64,000 bases of DNA from Puniceicoccaceae bacterium 5H (GCA_009772895.1 WOUP01000003.1:248001-312000), one strand, 5' to 3'; positions 44,479-53,616 are shown, counted from the first letter of the stretch. Notes: a model not told the origin generated them from the sequence alone. A program made the numbers and translations.

Positions 44479-45150
44479 TTAGGAACCGATCGCCTGACGC
44501 AGCGGGTTGTTGTGCGGATTCTTCACGTCACCGCTGAGAATCTCGCGAGCCGAAACCTGCTGGCCGTAAAAGGCGGCGTTCTCTTCGTCGTCCCAGGTGA
44601 TGTCGGAGATACCGATGGAGGCTTCACCGAAGAGACCTTCGGTATCCGTCCAGGCAATCACGTCGTCGGCGCGACCGGCTTCACCGTGGCCACGCTCGGA
44701 CCAGTTGACGATGGAGAGGCCGGCTTCAGCGTTCAGGGCAAAGTTGTTGTCGTCCTTGAAGGTGTCGACGGCTTCCTGGCTGTTCAGAATGAACACCATG
44801 GAGCCTGCGGAAACACCGGCCTGGAGGCCAATGCTGCCTTCACCCAGATCGTAAAAGACCGGGTTGCTCCACTCGCCGTTGTCGTTTTCGAGCAGCACGC
44901 CTTCGCCGCCCGAGCCGCCAGCGATCAGCGCCGCGGTCACGTAGTCGGGGATGACGAGCACACCCTTGGCGTGTTCGAGCGTCTGGGCGAGATCCGGATC
45001 GATGCGTTGCATCTGGTTGATCACGCGGGCGGCGTCGCGGGTGTCTTCCATCGCGCTCTTCATGTCCTCGCGATCAGGCTCGGCGAAGGCCGAGGAAGCG
45101 AGCAGGGCGAGAGAGGAAATGGTGGCGAATGATTTGATAAGCGTCTTCAT
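44479..45150 (-). CDS. Secreted SYLF (YSC84-like) domain protein
   Basis: 223 residues with a signal peptide (MKTLIKSFATISSLALLASSAFA). The SYLF region shows AKGVLVIPDYVTAALIAGGSGGEGVL, IGLQAGVSAGSMVFIL and a following AEAGLSIVNWSERGHG and GLFGEASI. The eukaryotic SYLF domain binds phosphoinositides; bacterial secreted homologues are common but of unknown function, perhaps lipid binding in the periplasm. It is transcribed alone, with its own terminator. Confidence 0.85.
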   Translation of the reverse strand: MKTLIKSFATISSLALLASSAFAEPDREDMKSAMEDTRDAARVINQMQRIDPDLAQTLEHAKGVLVIPDYVTAALIAGGSGGEGVLLENDNGEWSNPVFYDLGEGSIGLQAGVSAGSMVFILNSQEAVDTFKDDNNFALNAEAGLSIVNWSERGHGEAGRADDVIAWTDTEGLFGEASIGISDITWDDEENAAFYGQQVSAREILSGDVKNPHNNPLRQAIGS

Positions 45151-45389
45151 AGGTAGTTTCGAGTTGGTGTTTTTCCACTGAGGGAGGTCCCGGCGGCTGG
45201 GCCGCGGCAGGACGCCCTTGTTTTACGCTTTCCCTTTATCGCACCGTCCATGCCAATCCGATCGTTGGGAGCTCGGAGGCCTGAACACCGGGGACTTACG
45301 TAATGGCGCGCATCGGTCCAGGGTGCGCTTTGCTTGCCGAATGGCGCAACCTGCAACGCAACTGCTTCTTCTATAATGAGATCTGGATG

Positions 45390-46496
45390 CTAGGCCGACT
45401 TGTTGCGAAAGAGCCAGCTGGCAGCGAGCAACGTTACGGTCGCAATCAGAGCCAGCGGCCAGAGGTGCGGCCAGGCCAGCTCGAGCGGCAGGTCCTTGAG
45501 AAAGGCGCCCTTGGAAATGGGGAAGAAATGCCGCAGGGGGTTGGCCAGCGCGATGATCTGTAGCCAGCGCGGCATGTTGTCGACCGGGCTGGCAAAGCCG
45601 GAGAGCAGCACCGAGGGCAGCAGGAAGCAGAAAACGCCGAGAATGGCTTGTTGCTGCGTCTCGCACAGGGATGAGATGAACAGCCCGACCCCGATCAGCG
45701 AGAGCAGGTAAAAGGACAGCTCCAGGAAGAGCTGCAGCAGGGAGCCCTCGAAGGGCACGCCGTAAAAGGTGGTCGTCACCAACACGATGAACGAACCTTC
45801 CGCCAGTGCCACGACATAGGCGGGGATCGCCTTGCCGATCAGGATCTCCGTGGCGGAGTAGGGCGACACCAGCAGCTGGTCGAAGGTCCCGAGTTCGCGT
45901 TCGCGCGCGACCGACAGGGCCGTCACGATCATGGTGATCATGGTCGTGAGGATCATCAGCAGGCCGGGAATCGTGAAGAAGATGTAGTGCAGGTTGGGGT
46001 TGAACCAGTTGCGTGTGATGACCTCTACCTCGGGCTTTTGCGCTGCGGCGGTGGGGGCAATTTCGGCCGTGTAGCCCTGCAGGATCTCGTTCACGTAGCC
46101 CATTGCGATCTGGCCGCTGTTGGAGCGTCGCCCGTCGATGATCGCCTGGATCTCACCCGTTTCGCCGCGCTCGATCGAAGCCGAGAAATCCGGGGCGAAA
46201 CGCAGGGCGATCAGGCTGCGCTGCTGGTTGATGTCGGCGGTCACCTCCGCGCCGCTGTGGGCATAGTGGATCTCGCTGAACGCGGCGGTGCGCGTCAGGC
46301 GGCTGACAACCTCCATCGAGTGCGGCCCCTGGTCCTGATTGAAGACCGTGATCGCGTTGTCCTTTACCTCCAGGGTGGCAGCGAAGGAAAAGATGAAGAG
46401 CTGCAACAGCGGCGGCATGATCAGGACCATGCGGCTGCGGGGATCGCGCAGCAGCGCCAGAAATTCCTTGCGGATAAGCGTCAGAAGCCGGCCCAT
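45390..46496 (-). CDS. ybhR: ABC-2 type export permease (YbhR-like)
   Basis: 368 residues. One N-terminal helix (MVLIMPPLLQLFIFSFAAT), a large extracytoplasmic domain, then five helices near residues 170-360 (GLLMILTTMITMIVTALSVARERELGTFDQLLVSP is the ABC-2 motif). Last gene of the five-gene operon in the order of E. coli cecR-ybhGFSR. It should pair with the other permease and the double ATPase for efflux; in E. coli the system exports some antibiotics and has sodium/proton antiport activity. Confidence 0.88.
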   Translation of the reverse strand: MGRLLTLIRKEFLALLRDPRSRMVLIMPPLLQLFIFSFAATLEVKDNAITVFNQDQGPHSMEVVSRLTRTAAFSEIHYAHSGAEVTADINQQRSLIALRFAPDFSASIERGETGEIQAIIDGRRSNSGQIAMGYVNEILQGYTAEIAPTAAAQKPEVEVITRNWFNPNLHYIFFTIPGLLMILTTMITMIVTALSVARERELGTFDQLLVSPYSATEILIGKAIPAYVVALAEGSFIVLVTTTFYGVPFEGSLLQLFLELSFYLLSLIGVGLFISSLCETQQQAILGVFCFLLPSVLLSGFASPVDNMPRWLQIIALANPLRHFFPISKGAFLKDLPLELAWPHLWPLALIATVTLLAASWLFRNKSA

Positions 46497-46499
46497 GCG

Positions 46500-47612
46500 T
46501 CAGTCCAGGTGGCGTTTGAGGTTCTTGGCGGTCAAGGCGAGCAGGAAGACCGCGATGACGGTCAGCGCGATGATGCGCGGTAGTAGGTAGCCCCACAAGT
46601 CGCCGGCAAGAAAGAGCGTCTTTAGGCAATCCACGTAATAGCGCGCGGGAACGAGGCGGGAGATATACTGGATCCAGGTCGGCATGCTGCGGATCTCGAA
46701 GATGAAGCCCGAGAGCATGAAGGCGGGCAGGAATGCCGCGTTGATCGCCACCTGGGAGGCCAGAAACTGGTTCTTGGCCGCTGCGGAGATCGCCAAGCCG
46801 AGGCCCAGGCCGCCCAATAGAAATATGCCGCTGACGGTGTAGAGTGCCAACAGGCTGCCCCGCAGCGGGACTTGAAAGAGAAATACGGCCACCACCACGC
46901 ACAGCGTCAGCGACGCCAGCCCCAGCAGAAAGTAGGGGATGACCTTGCCCAGCAGCAGCTCCATGCGCGTGACGGGCGAAGCCAGCAGCGCCTCCATCGT
47001 GCCGCGCTCCCACTCCCGGGCGATCACGAGCGCCGTCAGCAGGGCACCGACCACGGTCAGGATGATCGCAATCGAGCCGGGCACGAGAAAGTGGCGGCTG
47101 GTGACGCTCGGGTTGAACCACACGCGCTGGTCGACCGTAATGGCGGGGGTGATCTGGATGCCGTGCTCGACCGCCTCCATCTCCTGCCAGTGCTGCAGGG
47201 CGCCGCGCAGGTAGGCGTCGACGAAGCTCGCGATGTTGGGCTCTGAACCGTCGGCGATCAGACGGATCTCGGCGTGACCGGCTGCGAGGTTACGCGCAAA
47301 GTCTTCCGGTACGATCACGATGCCCCGTAACTCGCCCTCGATCAGGTCCGCTTCCAACGTGCGCGTATCGTGGGCCAGGTGCACCTCCAGGTAATCCGAG
47401 CCGTCCAGTGCGCTGACGAATTCGCTGGCGTCGGCGGACGGCTGCTCGACCACCACGCCGATGGGCACGTTTTTGGAGTCGAGCGACAGGCCGTAGCCGA
47501 AAATGAACAGCAGCACGAGCGGCAGCACAAAGGCGATGAGCACACTGCTCGGGTCGCGGCCGACTTGCAGCAGTTCCTTCCACACCAGCGCACGTAGGCG
47601 TTGCAGGTTCAT
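46500..47612 (-). CDS. ybhS: ABC-2 type export permease (YbhS-like)
   Basis: 370 residues from the ATG at 47612 (MNLQRLRALVWKELLQ); the frame continues further upstream but only through the ATPase gene. It has the same plan as its neighbour: first helix VLIAFVLPLVLLFIFGYGLS, a large external domain, and five C-terminal helices with VIAREWERGTMEALLASPV. Its start overlaps the ATPase stop by four bases (ATGA) and its stop is three bases from the next start, so the genes are tightly coupled. Confidence 0.88.
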   Translation of the reverse strand: MNLQRLRALVWKELLQVGRDPSSVLIAFVLPLVLLFIFGYGLSLDSKNVPIGVVVEQPSADASEFVSALDGSDYLEVHLAHDTRTLEADLIEGELRGIVIVPEDFARNLAAGHAEIRLIADGSEPNIASFVDAYLRGALQHWQEMEAVEHGIQITPAITVDQRVWFNPSVTSRHFLVPGSIAIILTVVGALLTALVIAREWERGTMEALLASPVTRMELLLGKVIPYFLLGLASLTLCVVVAVFLFQVPLRGSLLALYTVSGIFLLGGLGLGLAISAAAKNQFLASQVAINAAFLPAFMLSGFIFEIRSMPTWIQYISRLVPARYYVDCLKTLFLAGDLWGYLLPRIIALTVIAVFLLALTAKNLKRHLD

Positions 47613-49348
47613 GACGCGGCCTCCTGTTGCTGCTCCTGGCGGTGGATCAGCTCCACGAAGGTATCCTCCATCGTGGGAGAGGGGTGCGCATCCGTCGCCG
47701 CCTGCTTTTTGAGCGCGTCCGGCTCGCCGAGGGCGATCAATTGCCCGCGGTAGATAAAGCCGATGCGATCGCAATACTCGGCCTCGTCCATGAAGTGCGT
47801 CGTCACCATCACGGTCACGCCCTTGGCCGTCAGCCCGTAGATGTGGGTCCAGAACTCCCGCCGCGTGACCGGGTCGACGCCAGAGGTGGGTTCATCGAGG
47901 AAGAGGATTTCCGGCTCGTGCATCACCGCGCAGGCGAGCGCGAGCCGCTGTTTGAAGCCGAGCGGCAGGCCGTCTGGCGACGCCTTTAGGTAGCGATCTA
48001 GGTCGAAGAGGTCGATCATCAGCTCCACCTGCTTGCGCTGGTGCTTGCCGGAGAGGCCGTAGGCGCCGGAGAAGAAGTCGAGGTTTTGCCGCACGGAGAG
48101 GTTGCCGTAGAGCGAGAACTTTTGCGCCATGTAGCCGATGCGCCGCCGCGCCTTGCCGCCCGCGTGCTGCAGGCTCATGCCCATGACGAGCGCCTGCCCT
48201 TCGGTAGGCTGGGAGAGGCCGCACATCATCTTGAAGGTGGTGGACTTGCCCGCGCCGTTGGGCCCCAGCAGGCCAAAGATCTCCCCCGGCTTGATCGCAA
48301 AGGACACCTCTTTGGTCGCGTAAAAATCGCCGTAGCGCTTCGACAGGTCCTTGGCCTCGACTACCGCATCGTGGCCCATGTCCTTGGCCTCCATCTGTTC
48401 GGCCAGCACGGACTTGCCGCCCGGGCCGCCGCCCAGACGGTCGATAAAAGCGTCTTCGAAGCGGGGCTGGATCGACTCGATTTCGGCCGACTCGGGCAGT
48501 GCGTCCTGCAGCTCCTGTTGGTCGTGGTCTTCTCGCAAGACCACCCGCAGGTTGGCCCCTTCGATCACGCCATCGGAGACGGCGGGGTGATCGAGCAGCT
48601 TGCTGAGCGTCCGCCGGCGGCGTTGCGCCACGCCCTTGATGCGAAAGGCGCGGTCGGCCACGGTGTCGGCGAGTTCCTTCGGCGGGCCTTGGAAAAGCGC
48701 TTCGCCCTTGTTGAGCAGCAGCACTTCTTCGCACACTTCGGCTTCATCCAGGTAGGCTGTGCTCCAGACGACGCCCATGCCGCCCTCCACCAGTTGGTCG
48801 ACCATTTTCCACAGCTCGCGCCGGGAGATGGGGTCGACGCCGACGCTCGGCTCGTCGAGCAGCAGCAGCTTGGGCTTGGAAAGCAGGGCGCAGGCGAGGC
48901 CCAGTTTTTGCTTCATGCCGCCCGAAAGCGCGCCTGCGCGCCGCGACTTGAAGCGGGCCAGGTCCGTGAATTCGAGCAGTTGGGAAAACGATTCGCGCCG
49001 CTGCTCGCCGTTGATCCCGCGCAGGTCCGCGTTGAGGTTCAGGTTTTCGATGACGGAAAGGTCTTCGTAGAGCCCGAATTTCTGCGGCATGTAGCCCAGA
49101 ACGTCCCGGACTTTGGGCCCCTCCTTGATCGGATCGTGTCCCAAGACGCGCACGCTGCCTTCGGTCGGGTGCATGAGGCCGGCGATGATGCGCAGCAGGG
49201 TCGTCTTGCCCGCGCCGTCGGGACCGACCAGGCCGAGAAAGATGCCCTTGTCCATCCGCCACGAGACGTCCTGCAGCGCGGCGATGTCTTCCTTGGCAAA
49301 GCGTTTGCCCAGGCCCTGCACGTCCAGAATGGGAGCGTCTTGCGCCAC
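47609..49348 (-). CDS. ybhF: Double-domain ABC exporter ATPase (YbhF-like)
   Basis: 579 residues, close to the 578 of E. coli YbhF. The most likely start is GTG at 49348, seven bases after the HlyD stop; no in-frame ATG lies between there and the first domain. Domain 1: GPDGAGKTT, LSGGMKQKL, LLLLDEPSVGVDP. Domain 2: GPNGAGKST, a degenerate signature LPLGFKQRL, and ILFLDEPTSGVDP. It powers the two permeases. The tandem ATPase in one chain is characteristic of the YbhF/RbbA-like group. Confidence 0.9.
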   Translation of the reverse strand: MAQDAPILDVQGLGKRFAKEDIAALQDVSWRMDKGIFLGLVGPDGAGKTTLLRIIAGLMHPTEGSVRVLGHDPIKEGPKVRDVLGYMPQKFGLYEDLSVIENLNLNADLRGINGEQRRESFSQLLEFTDLARFKSRRAGALSGGMKQKLGLACALLSKPKLLLLDEPSVGVDPISRRELWKMVDQLVEGGMGVVWSTAYLDEAEVCEEVLLLNKGEALFQGPPKELADTVADRAFRIKGVAQRRRRTLSKLLDHPAVSDGVIEGANLRVVLREDHDQQELQDALPESAEIESIQPRFEDAFIDRLGGGPGGKSVLAEQMEAKDMGHDAVVEAKDLSKRYGDFYATKEVSFAIKPGEIFGLLGPNGAGKSTTFKMMCGLSQPTEGQALVMGMSLQHAGGKARRRIGYMAQKFSLYGNLSVRQNLDFFSGAYGLSGKHQRKQVELMIDLFDLDRYLKASPDGLPLGFKQRLALACAVMHEPEILFLDEPTSGVDPVTRREFWTHIYGLTAKGVTVMVTTHFMDEAEYCDRIGFIYRGQLIALGEPDALKKQAATDAHPSPTMEDTFVELIHRQEQQQEAAS

Positions 49349-49355
49349 GGCAAAA

Positions 49356-50339
49356 TTAGGGGTGGAGGACGACGGTGACGGGCATGCCTTGCCGCAACGC
49401 CTCGTCGGGATGGTCAAGCACAACGCGGAAGCGGAACACGAGATCCGTGCGCAACTCTTCGGTCTCGACGTTTTTGGGGGTAAATTCCGCCCGCGACGCG
49501 ATGAAGCCGATCTGCCCGGAATAGGGCTCGGTGCGGGCATCGGTGTAGACCTGCACCGGCATGCCCGGATGGATTTCGCCCAGCTCCGGCTCCGGAACAT
49601 AGGCGCGTACCCACGTGCGGTCCTGCAGGGAAAGGGTCAAGACCGTCTGTCCCGCGCTGGCCATGGAGCCCGGCTCGAGCGCGCGGACCAGCACCGTGCC
49701 ACGGCTGGGGGTGTGCAATTCCGTGTCCTCGAGTTCGAGTTCGATCTGGTCCAGCTTGGCGCGCGCCTGCTCCAGCTCCGCGCGGGCGGCGGCGACGTCT
49801 TCATCGCGGTAGCCGGCCTGCGTCAGGTCGAGGTTGGCTTCGGCCAGCGCGACCGCGGCCTTGGCTTCGTCGTAGGCGCTGGCGGCCTGGTCGAAGGCCT
49901 GTTGACTGGTCGCGCCCGAGGCCTGCAGCGACTTCTGGCGGTTGTAGGCGCGCTCGGCATTGCGCAACACGGCCTCGCGTTGGGCGACTTGCGCCCTGGC
50001 CTGCGCGAGTTCCTCGGGCCGGAAGCCGTTCTGCAGCTTCTCCAGATTGGCCTCGGCCGCCTGTACGCTGGCCTCGGCGGCACGGCGCTGTCGCTGCAGC
50101 GGCTCGCGGTCGAGTTGCGCGACCAGTTGGCCGGCTTCGACCGCATCGCCTTCTTCGACGTTGACCGCGGCGAGGCGGCCGCCGACGCGAAAGGCCAGGT
50201 TGACCTCGCGGATCTCGACGTTGCCGTAGGCCCTCAAGGTGCCGTCATCGTCCTGGGTTTCAGACCGGTAGAACCAGTAGCCGATGCCGGCAGCGACGCC
50301 GAGCACGATGAGGCCGAGAATGATCAGGCGCTTTTTCAT
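49356..50339 (-). CDS. ybhG: HlyD-family periplasmic adaptor (YbhG-like)
   Basis: 327 residues from the ATG at 50339, which gives a signal anchor (MKKRLIILGLIVLGVAAGIGYWFY). A lipoyl half-motif (AVNVEEGDAVEAGQLVAQLDREPL) precedes a long alpha-hairpin (AEASVQAAEANLEKL through AKLDQIELELED), then the second lipoyl half (TPSRGTVLVRALEPGSM) and beta barrel (WVRAYVPEPELGEIHPGM). It links an inner-membrane exporter to the outer membrane. Its start overlaps the TetR stop by four bases. Confidence 0.9.
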   Translation of the reverse strand: MKKRLIILGLIVLGVAAGIGYWFYRSETQDDDGTLRAYGNVEIREVNLAFRVGGRLAAVNVEEGDAVEAGQLVAQLDREPLQRQRRAAEASVQAAEANLEKLQNGFRPEELAQARAQVAQREAVLRNAERAYNRQKSLQASGATSQQAFDQAASAYDEAKAAVALAEANLDLTQAGYRDEDVAAARAELEQARAKLDQIELELEDTELHTPSRGTVLVRALEPGSMASAGQTVLTLSLQDRTWVRAYVPEPELGEIHPGMPVQVYTDARTEPYSGQIGFIASRAEFTPKNVETEELRTDLVFRFRVVLDHPDEALRQGMPVTVVLHP

Positions 50340-51055
50340 GATTGCGAACGGGGGGAGGAATGGGCGTCGAAGCCCCGCATGGTGGCTTCGACGCTGGCGC
50401 GGATGCTGGCGTAGACGATTTCGCGTTGTGCGCCGTCGATCGATGCCCATCCGGTGCGGCGACACAGGGCAGCCTGGGCGTTGCGGAAGATCAGCACCTG
50501 CCCGACGATAGCATGCGCCCGCGCCATGGCCTGCGCCGAGGTAGGGTCGTCTCCGGCACAGCGGGCGAGAAAGTGGGTGAGGTAGGTGTGCAGTGGTCGC
50601 ACCAGGCGCTCGTAATAAAGATCGAAAATCTGCGTCGGGCGCATTTGTTCGCGCATGATGATCAGGCTCAGCGCGGCCATGCGCTCACTACCCAGCAGGG
50701 CCTGCATCATGGGTTCGACCAGCTTCAGCACCATCTGCAGACAGTCGTCGAAGCTCAACGGCTGCTCCGCTTCACGCGCGATGAGGGCATCGGCCTGCTC
50801 GAAAACTGGCTGCATCAGCGTGCGCATCATGCCGGTCGTGGTCTCGGCGACCGCGTAGTAGAGCCCTTCCTTGTTTTTGAAGTAGTAGGCGATGGAGCCG
50901 AGGTTTTGCTGGGCCTTCTCCGCGATGGCTCGGGTCCGGGCTCCCTCCACGCCGCGGAGGCCGAATTCCTCGATCGCGGCCTCCAGCAGCGCCAGACGCG
51001 CCAGTTCGGCCTTGCTGGGGTTGGCATCCAGGTGCGCCCGGAGTAAATCGATCAT
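50336..51055 (-). CDS. cecR: TetR-family repressor (CecR-like)
   Basis: 239 residues from the ATG at 51055. The N-terminal helix-turn-helix is ALLEAAIEEFGLRGVEGARTRAIAEKAQQNLGSIAYYFKNKEGLYYAVAE. The long C-terminal domain matches the layout of CecR (YbiH). It heads the exporter operon, coupled to the HlyD gene, and so should repress its own operon. A short dyad lies just upstream of its start. E. coli CecR responds to antibiotics such as chloramphenicol and cefoperazone; the inducer here is unknown. Confidence 0.88.
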   Translation of the reverse strand: MIDLLRAHLDANPSKAELARLALLEAAIEEFGLRGVEGARTRAIAEKAQQNLGSIAYYFKNKEGLYYAVAETTTGMMRTLMQPVFEQADALIAREAEQPLSFDDCLQMVLKLVEPMMQALLGSERMAALSLIIMREQMRPTQIFDLYYERLVRPLHTYLTHFLARCAGDDPTSAQAMARAHAIVGQVLIFRNAQAALCRRTGWASIDGAQREIVYASIRASVEATMRGFDAHSSPRSQS

Positions 51056-51060
51056 GTGAC

Positions 51061-51071
51061 TGATTAAATCA
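51061..51071. promoter_or_regulatory. Dyad upstream of the TetR/exporter operon
   Basis: TGATTAAATCA (TGATT-A-AATCA) lies five bases before the TetR ATG in an A/T-rich stretch, where a repressor could block initiation. TGACT also occurs on both sides (51057-51061 and 51078-51082). Operator function is inference. Confidence 0.4.
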
Positions 51072-51128
51072 TACAAATGACTAAAAGCAAGCCACACGAT
51101 GGAAAATCAGTGCTTCTTCCACGGCCTC

Positions 51129-52016
51129 TTAGCGCACCAACTGTTCCCTCAAGGGGATTGACGGCGCGGCGCCGGCCTGCTGCACACACCAGGCCGCTGC
51201 GGCGGTGGCCTGCTTCAGGCTGTCCGCGAGGCTGCGTCCGCTGGCCATTGCCGCCAGAAAGTAGCCGATGAAGGTGTCGCCGGCGGCGGTGGTGTCGACC
51301 ACGTGTTCCACCGGTGCGGCCGGTAGCTGGTAAGCACCGTCGGGCCCATCGGTGATGACGCCGCGTGCGCCCAGGGTCATCACCACCTGCAGTTGGGGTG
51401 CGCGTGAGTGCAGGACCGACAGCATGGCATCGGGTTCCGCATCGAAGCCGCACAGGCCGGTGGCCTCGACCTCGTTGACGATCAGGTAATCCACGGACGT
51501 CAGCGGGATCTGCCGACAGGCATCGGTGATGGGGGCGGGGTTCCAGACCACGCGGAATCCCCGGCGCCGGGCCTCGTGGATCACGTGCTCGGTCAGGTTC
51601 GTCTCGTTTTGGGTCAGCACGTAGGCGTCTTCTGGCAGGGCGAGCCAGGCGGCCTCCAGCTGCTCGGGCGTCAACGTGTGATTGGCCCCGCCATACAGCA
51701 AGATCGCATTCTCGCCCCCGTCGTCGACCTGAATGACCGCCTGTCCGGTTGCGGCGGCACCTTCTTCGAGGTAGCGCGTATCGACGCCGGCATCCTGCAG
51801 CAAGACCTTGAGCGAAGCCCCGTCCGGGCCGATCGCGCCGGCGTGGAAGACCCGCCCGCCCGCCCGGGCCAGGGCGAGCGACTGGTTCAGGCCCTTGCCG
51901 CCGGGGCTGTGGGCGTAATCTCGCGCCGCCAGCGTTTCACCGGGGCGCACGAAGTGTTCCAGTCGAAAGATGTGATCGAGATTGAGCGAGCCGACGTTGA
52001 GGACGGGCAGGGGCAT
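51129..52016 (-). CDS. rbsK: PfkB-family sugar kinase, ribokinase-like
   Basis: 295 residues from the ATG at 52016 (MPLPVLNVGSLNLDH). PfkB signatures are the N-terminal SPGGKGLNQSLALARAGG and the C-terminal DTTAAGDTFIGYF with catalytic Asp247. N-x-x-E (NEVEA, around residue 181) is present, as in ribokinases. It phosphorylates ribose or a related sugar in the cytoplasm. There is no ribose transporter or isomerase nearby, so the substrate is likely but not certain. Confidence 0.83.
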   Translation of the reverse strand: MPLPVLNVGSLNLDHIFRLEHFVRPGETLAARDYAHSPGGKGLNQSLALARAGGRVFHAGAIGPDGASLKVLLQDAGVDTRYLEEGAAATGQAVIQVDDGGENAILLYGGANHTLTPEQLEAAWLALPEDAYVLTQNETNLTEHVIHEARRRGFRVVWNPAPITDACRQIPLTSVDYLIVNEVEATGLCGFDAEPDAMLSVLHSRAPQLQVVMTLGARGVITDGPDGAYQLPAAPVEHVVDTTAAGDTFIGYFLAAMASGRSLADSLKQATAAAAWCVQQAGAAPSIPLREQLVR

Positions 52017-52082
52017 AGGTAAAGGGGCAGGTTTCTCCACCCATTACAGCGTAGGTGACAGGGTGGAGCAAGCGCCGTTGGC

Positions 52083-52550
52083 TCAAGCGTTCGGCTTTTC
52101 CGCCGTGGCGGGCGGGGCCATCAGGGCGTCGCACAGGGGGCGGGACTGCGCGTTTTCCTCGATCAGCTCGGCGATGGTGGTGTCGCCAAAGCTTTGCTCG
52201 ATACTGGCCATGGCGTCGTCGATGCGGCGGTGCATGGGGCAGAGGCACGTGCCGTGCGACTCGATCCCGAGCGGGCAGGTGCGGATGCGCTGGATGGGAT
52301 CCACCGCGTTGATGACTTCCAGCGCGGTCAGGGTTTTGGGATCGCGCAGCAGTGAAAAGCCCCCGTTGCTCCCGCGCTGAGTCGAAAAGATGCCTGCCCG
52401 CGCCAGACTCTGCAGCACCTTGATCAGGTAGCCTGGCGTCGCCTTGGTGCCCTCGGCGATCTCCCGCAGCTTGTGCGTCTCTCCCGGCCGCTGGGAAAGC
52501 CACACCGTCGCCCGCAAGGCGTATTCGGATGCATCGGAAAGCAGTTTCAT
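52083..52550 (-). CDS. nsrR: Rrf2-family regulator, NsrR/IscR-like iron-sulfur sensor
   Basis: 155 residues from the ATG at 52550 (MKLLSDASEYALRA, the normal Rrf2 start). The winged helix-turn-helix shows KLREIAEGTKATPGYLIKVLQSLARAGI and STQRGSNGGFSL. Cys92, Cys102 and Cys104 in TCPLGIESHGTCLCP match the three-cysteine cluster-binding pattern of NsrR and IscR. It is divergent from the RIC di-iron repair gene, a known NsrR target in other bacteria, so a nitric-oxide-sensing repressor is the best reading. Other Rrf2 roles cannot be excluded. Confidence 0.85.
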   Translation of the reverse strand: MKLLSDASEYALRATVWLSQRPGETHKLREIAEGTKATPGYLIKVLQSLARAGIFSTQRGSNGGFSLLRDPKTLTALEVINAVDPIQRIRTCPLGIESHGTCLCPMHRRIDDAMASIEQSFGDTTIAELIEENAQSRPLCDALMAPPATAEKPNA

Positions 52551-52572
52551 CTTTACCAAAAAGATTGACGCG

Positions 52573-52630
52573 CTGGACCGCGATGTCCAGAAAGAACGCA
52601 ACATAGCATTAAAGCCTTTAAGCGTTCTTT
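52573..52630. promoter_or_regulatory. Three inverted repeats in the nsrR-ric divergent promoter region
   Basis: Within 58 bases: CTGGAC/GTCCAG (52573-52590), the outer pair AAAGAACGC/GCGTTCTTT (52591-52630, 22-base gap), and inside it TTAAAG-C-CTTTAA (52609-52621). The inner A/T-rich dyad resembles the general form of NsrR sites, with an A/T-rich centre. Binding is inference. Confidence 0.5.
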
Positions 52631-52658
52631 AGCGTAAATTCCAAACCAGAGCTGCATC

Positions 52659-53381
52659 ATGATCCCACTGAATGCCCAAACCACCGTCGGCGAACTCGTC
52701 AAAGACAAGCCCGCCCGTTCCCGCATCTTCGAGCAACTGAAGATCGACTACTGCTGCGGCGGCAAGCTACCGCTGTCCGAAGCCTGCGCCAAGCGCGGCA
52801 TCGAGGTGGACGCCGTGCTGTATCAGCTGGAAATGCTGGACGCGCAAGATGCCCAGTTGGTGGATGCCGACGCGATGGGGTTGACCGAGCTCGCGGACCA
52901 CATTGTGGATACCCACCACGCCTACCTGCGCGTGGAATTGCCGCGGCTGGACTTCATGACACGCAAGGTGGCGGCCGTACACGGGCAGGGTGAACCACGC
53001 CTGCTCGAGATCCGGCATACCTTTGAAGCCCTGCAGGAGGAGTTGGCCAGCCACATCCTGAAGGAGGAGAACATGCTGTTTCCGATGGTGCGCAAAATCG
53101 ACGCGGCGGTCGAAAAGCCCCATTTTGCCTGCGGCTCCCTGGCCAATCCGATCCAGCAGATGGAGCGCGAGCATGACAATGCGGGCGGCGCGCTGGAGCA
53201 GCTGCGCGAGCTGACCGACGACTATACCCCGCCCGAGTGGGCCTGCAATACCTACCGCGCGATGTTCCAGGCACTGTACGCGCTGGAGCTGGATATGCAC
53301 CAGCACGTGCACAAGGAGAATAACGTGTTGTTCCCCAAGGCGCTGCAGCGCGAAGCGCAGCTCGCCGAGCGGGCTTCCTGA
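52659..53381 (+). CDS. ytfE: Iron-sulfur cluster repair di-iron protein (RIC, YtfE/ScdA)
   Basis: 240 residues. The N-terminal ScdA domain holds TVGELVKDKPARSRIFEQ and Cys32-Cys33 in DYCCGG. The hemerythrin-like domain carries the di-iron ligands in DTHHAYL, ASHILKEENMLFP, REHDNAGG and HQHVHKENNVLFP. It repairs iron-sulfur clusters damaged by nitric oxide or oxidation in the cytoplasm. It is divergent from the NsrR-like gene with 108 bases between, and ends in a strong terminator. Confidence 0.94.
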   Translation: MIPLNAQTTVGELVKDKPARSRIFEQLKIDYCCGGKLPLSEACAKRGIEVDAVLYQLEMLDAQDAQLVDADAMGLTELADHIVDTHHAYLRVELPRLDFMTRKVAAVHGQGEPRLLEIRHTFEALQEELASHILKEENMLFPMVRKIDAAVEKPHFACGSLANPIQQMEREHDNAGGALEQLRELTDDYTPPEWACNTYRAMFQALYALELDMHQHVHKENNVLFPKALQREAQLAERAS

Positions 53382-53414
53382 TTTTTAGAGCGTTTGCAGT
53401 CGAGATAACGTGGG

Positions 53415-53447
53415 GCGGAAGCGAGCATGGCTCGCTTCCGCTTTTTT
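53415..53447 (+). terminator. Strong terminator of the RIC gene
   Basis: GCGGAAGCGAG and CTCGCTTCCGC pair perfectly around CATGG, and TTTTTT follows. The KaiC-like gene downstream must have its own promoter in the next 170 bases. Confidence 0.93.
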
Positions 53448-53616
53448 GTGCTTTGTCCGATCCTCAGGCCTGCCAGGCGAAAATCGTTTCGCATGTTACG
53501 GACATATCGGCACGGATCTTTCTCATCTATGGGTGCAAGAACAGGCGGCGGGCTGCATTAAGCTACCACGTTGTATGTGCTGTTACATCAGAACACCTTA
53601 TGGCAAAAGCGCACGA

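Noticed and set aside
53410-53616. Upstream extension of the KaiC-like gene to 53410
   Set aside because: It would run through a perfect rho-independent terminator, and the KaiC fold starts after the ATG at 53617.
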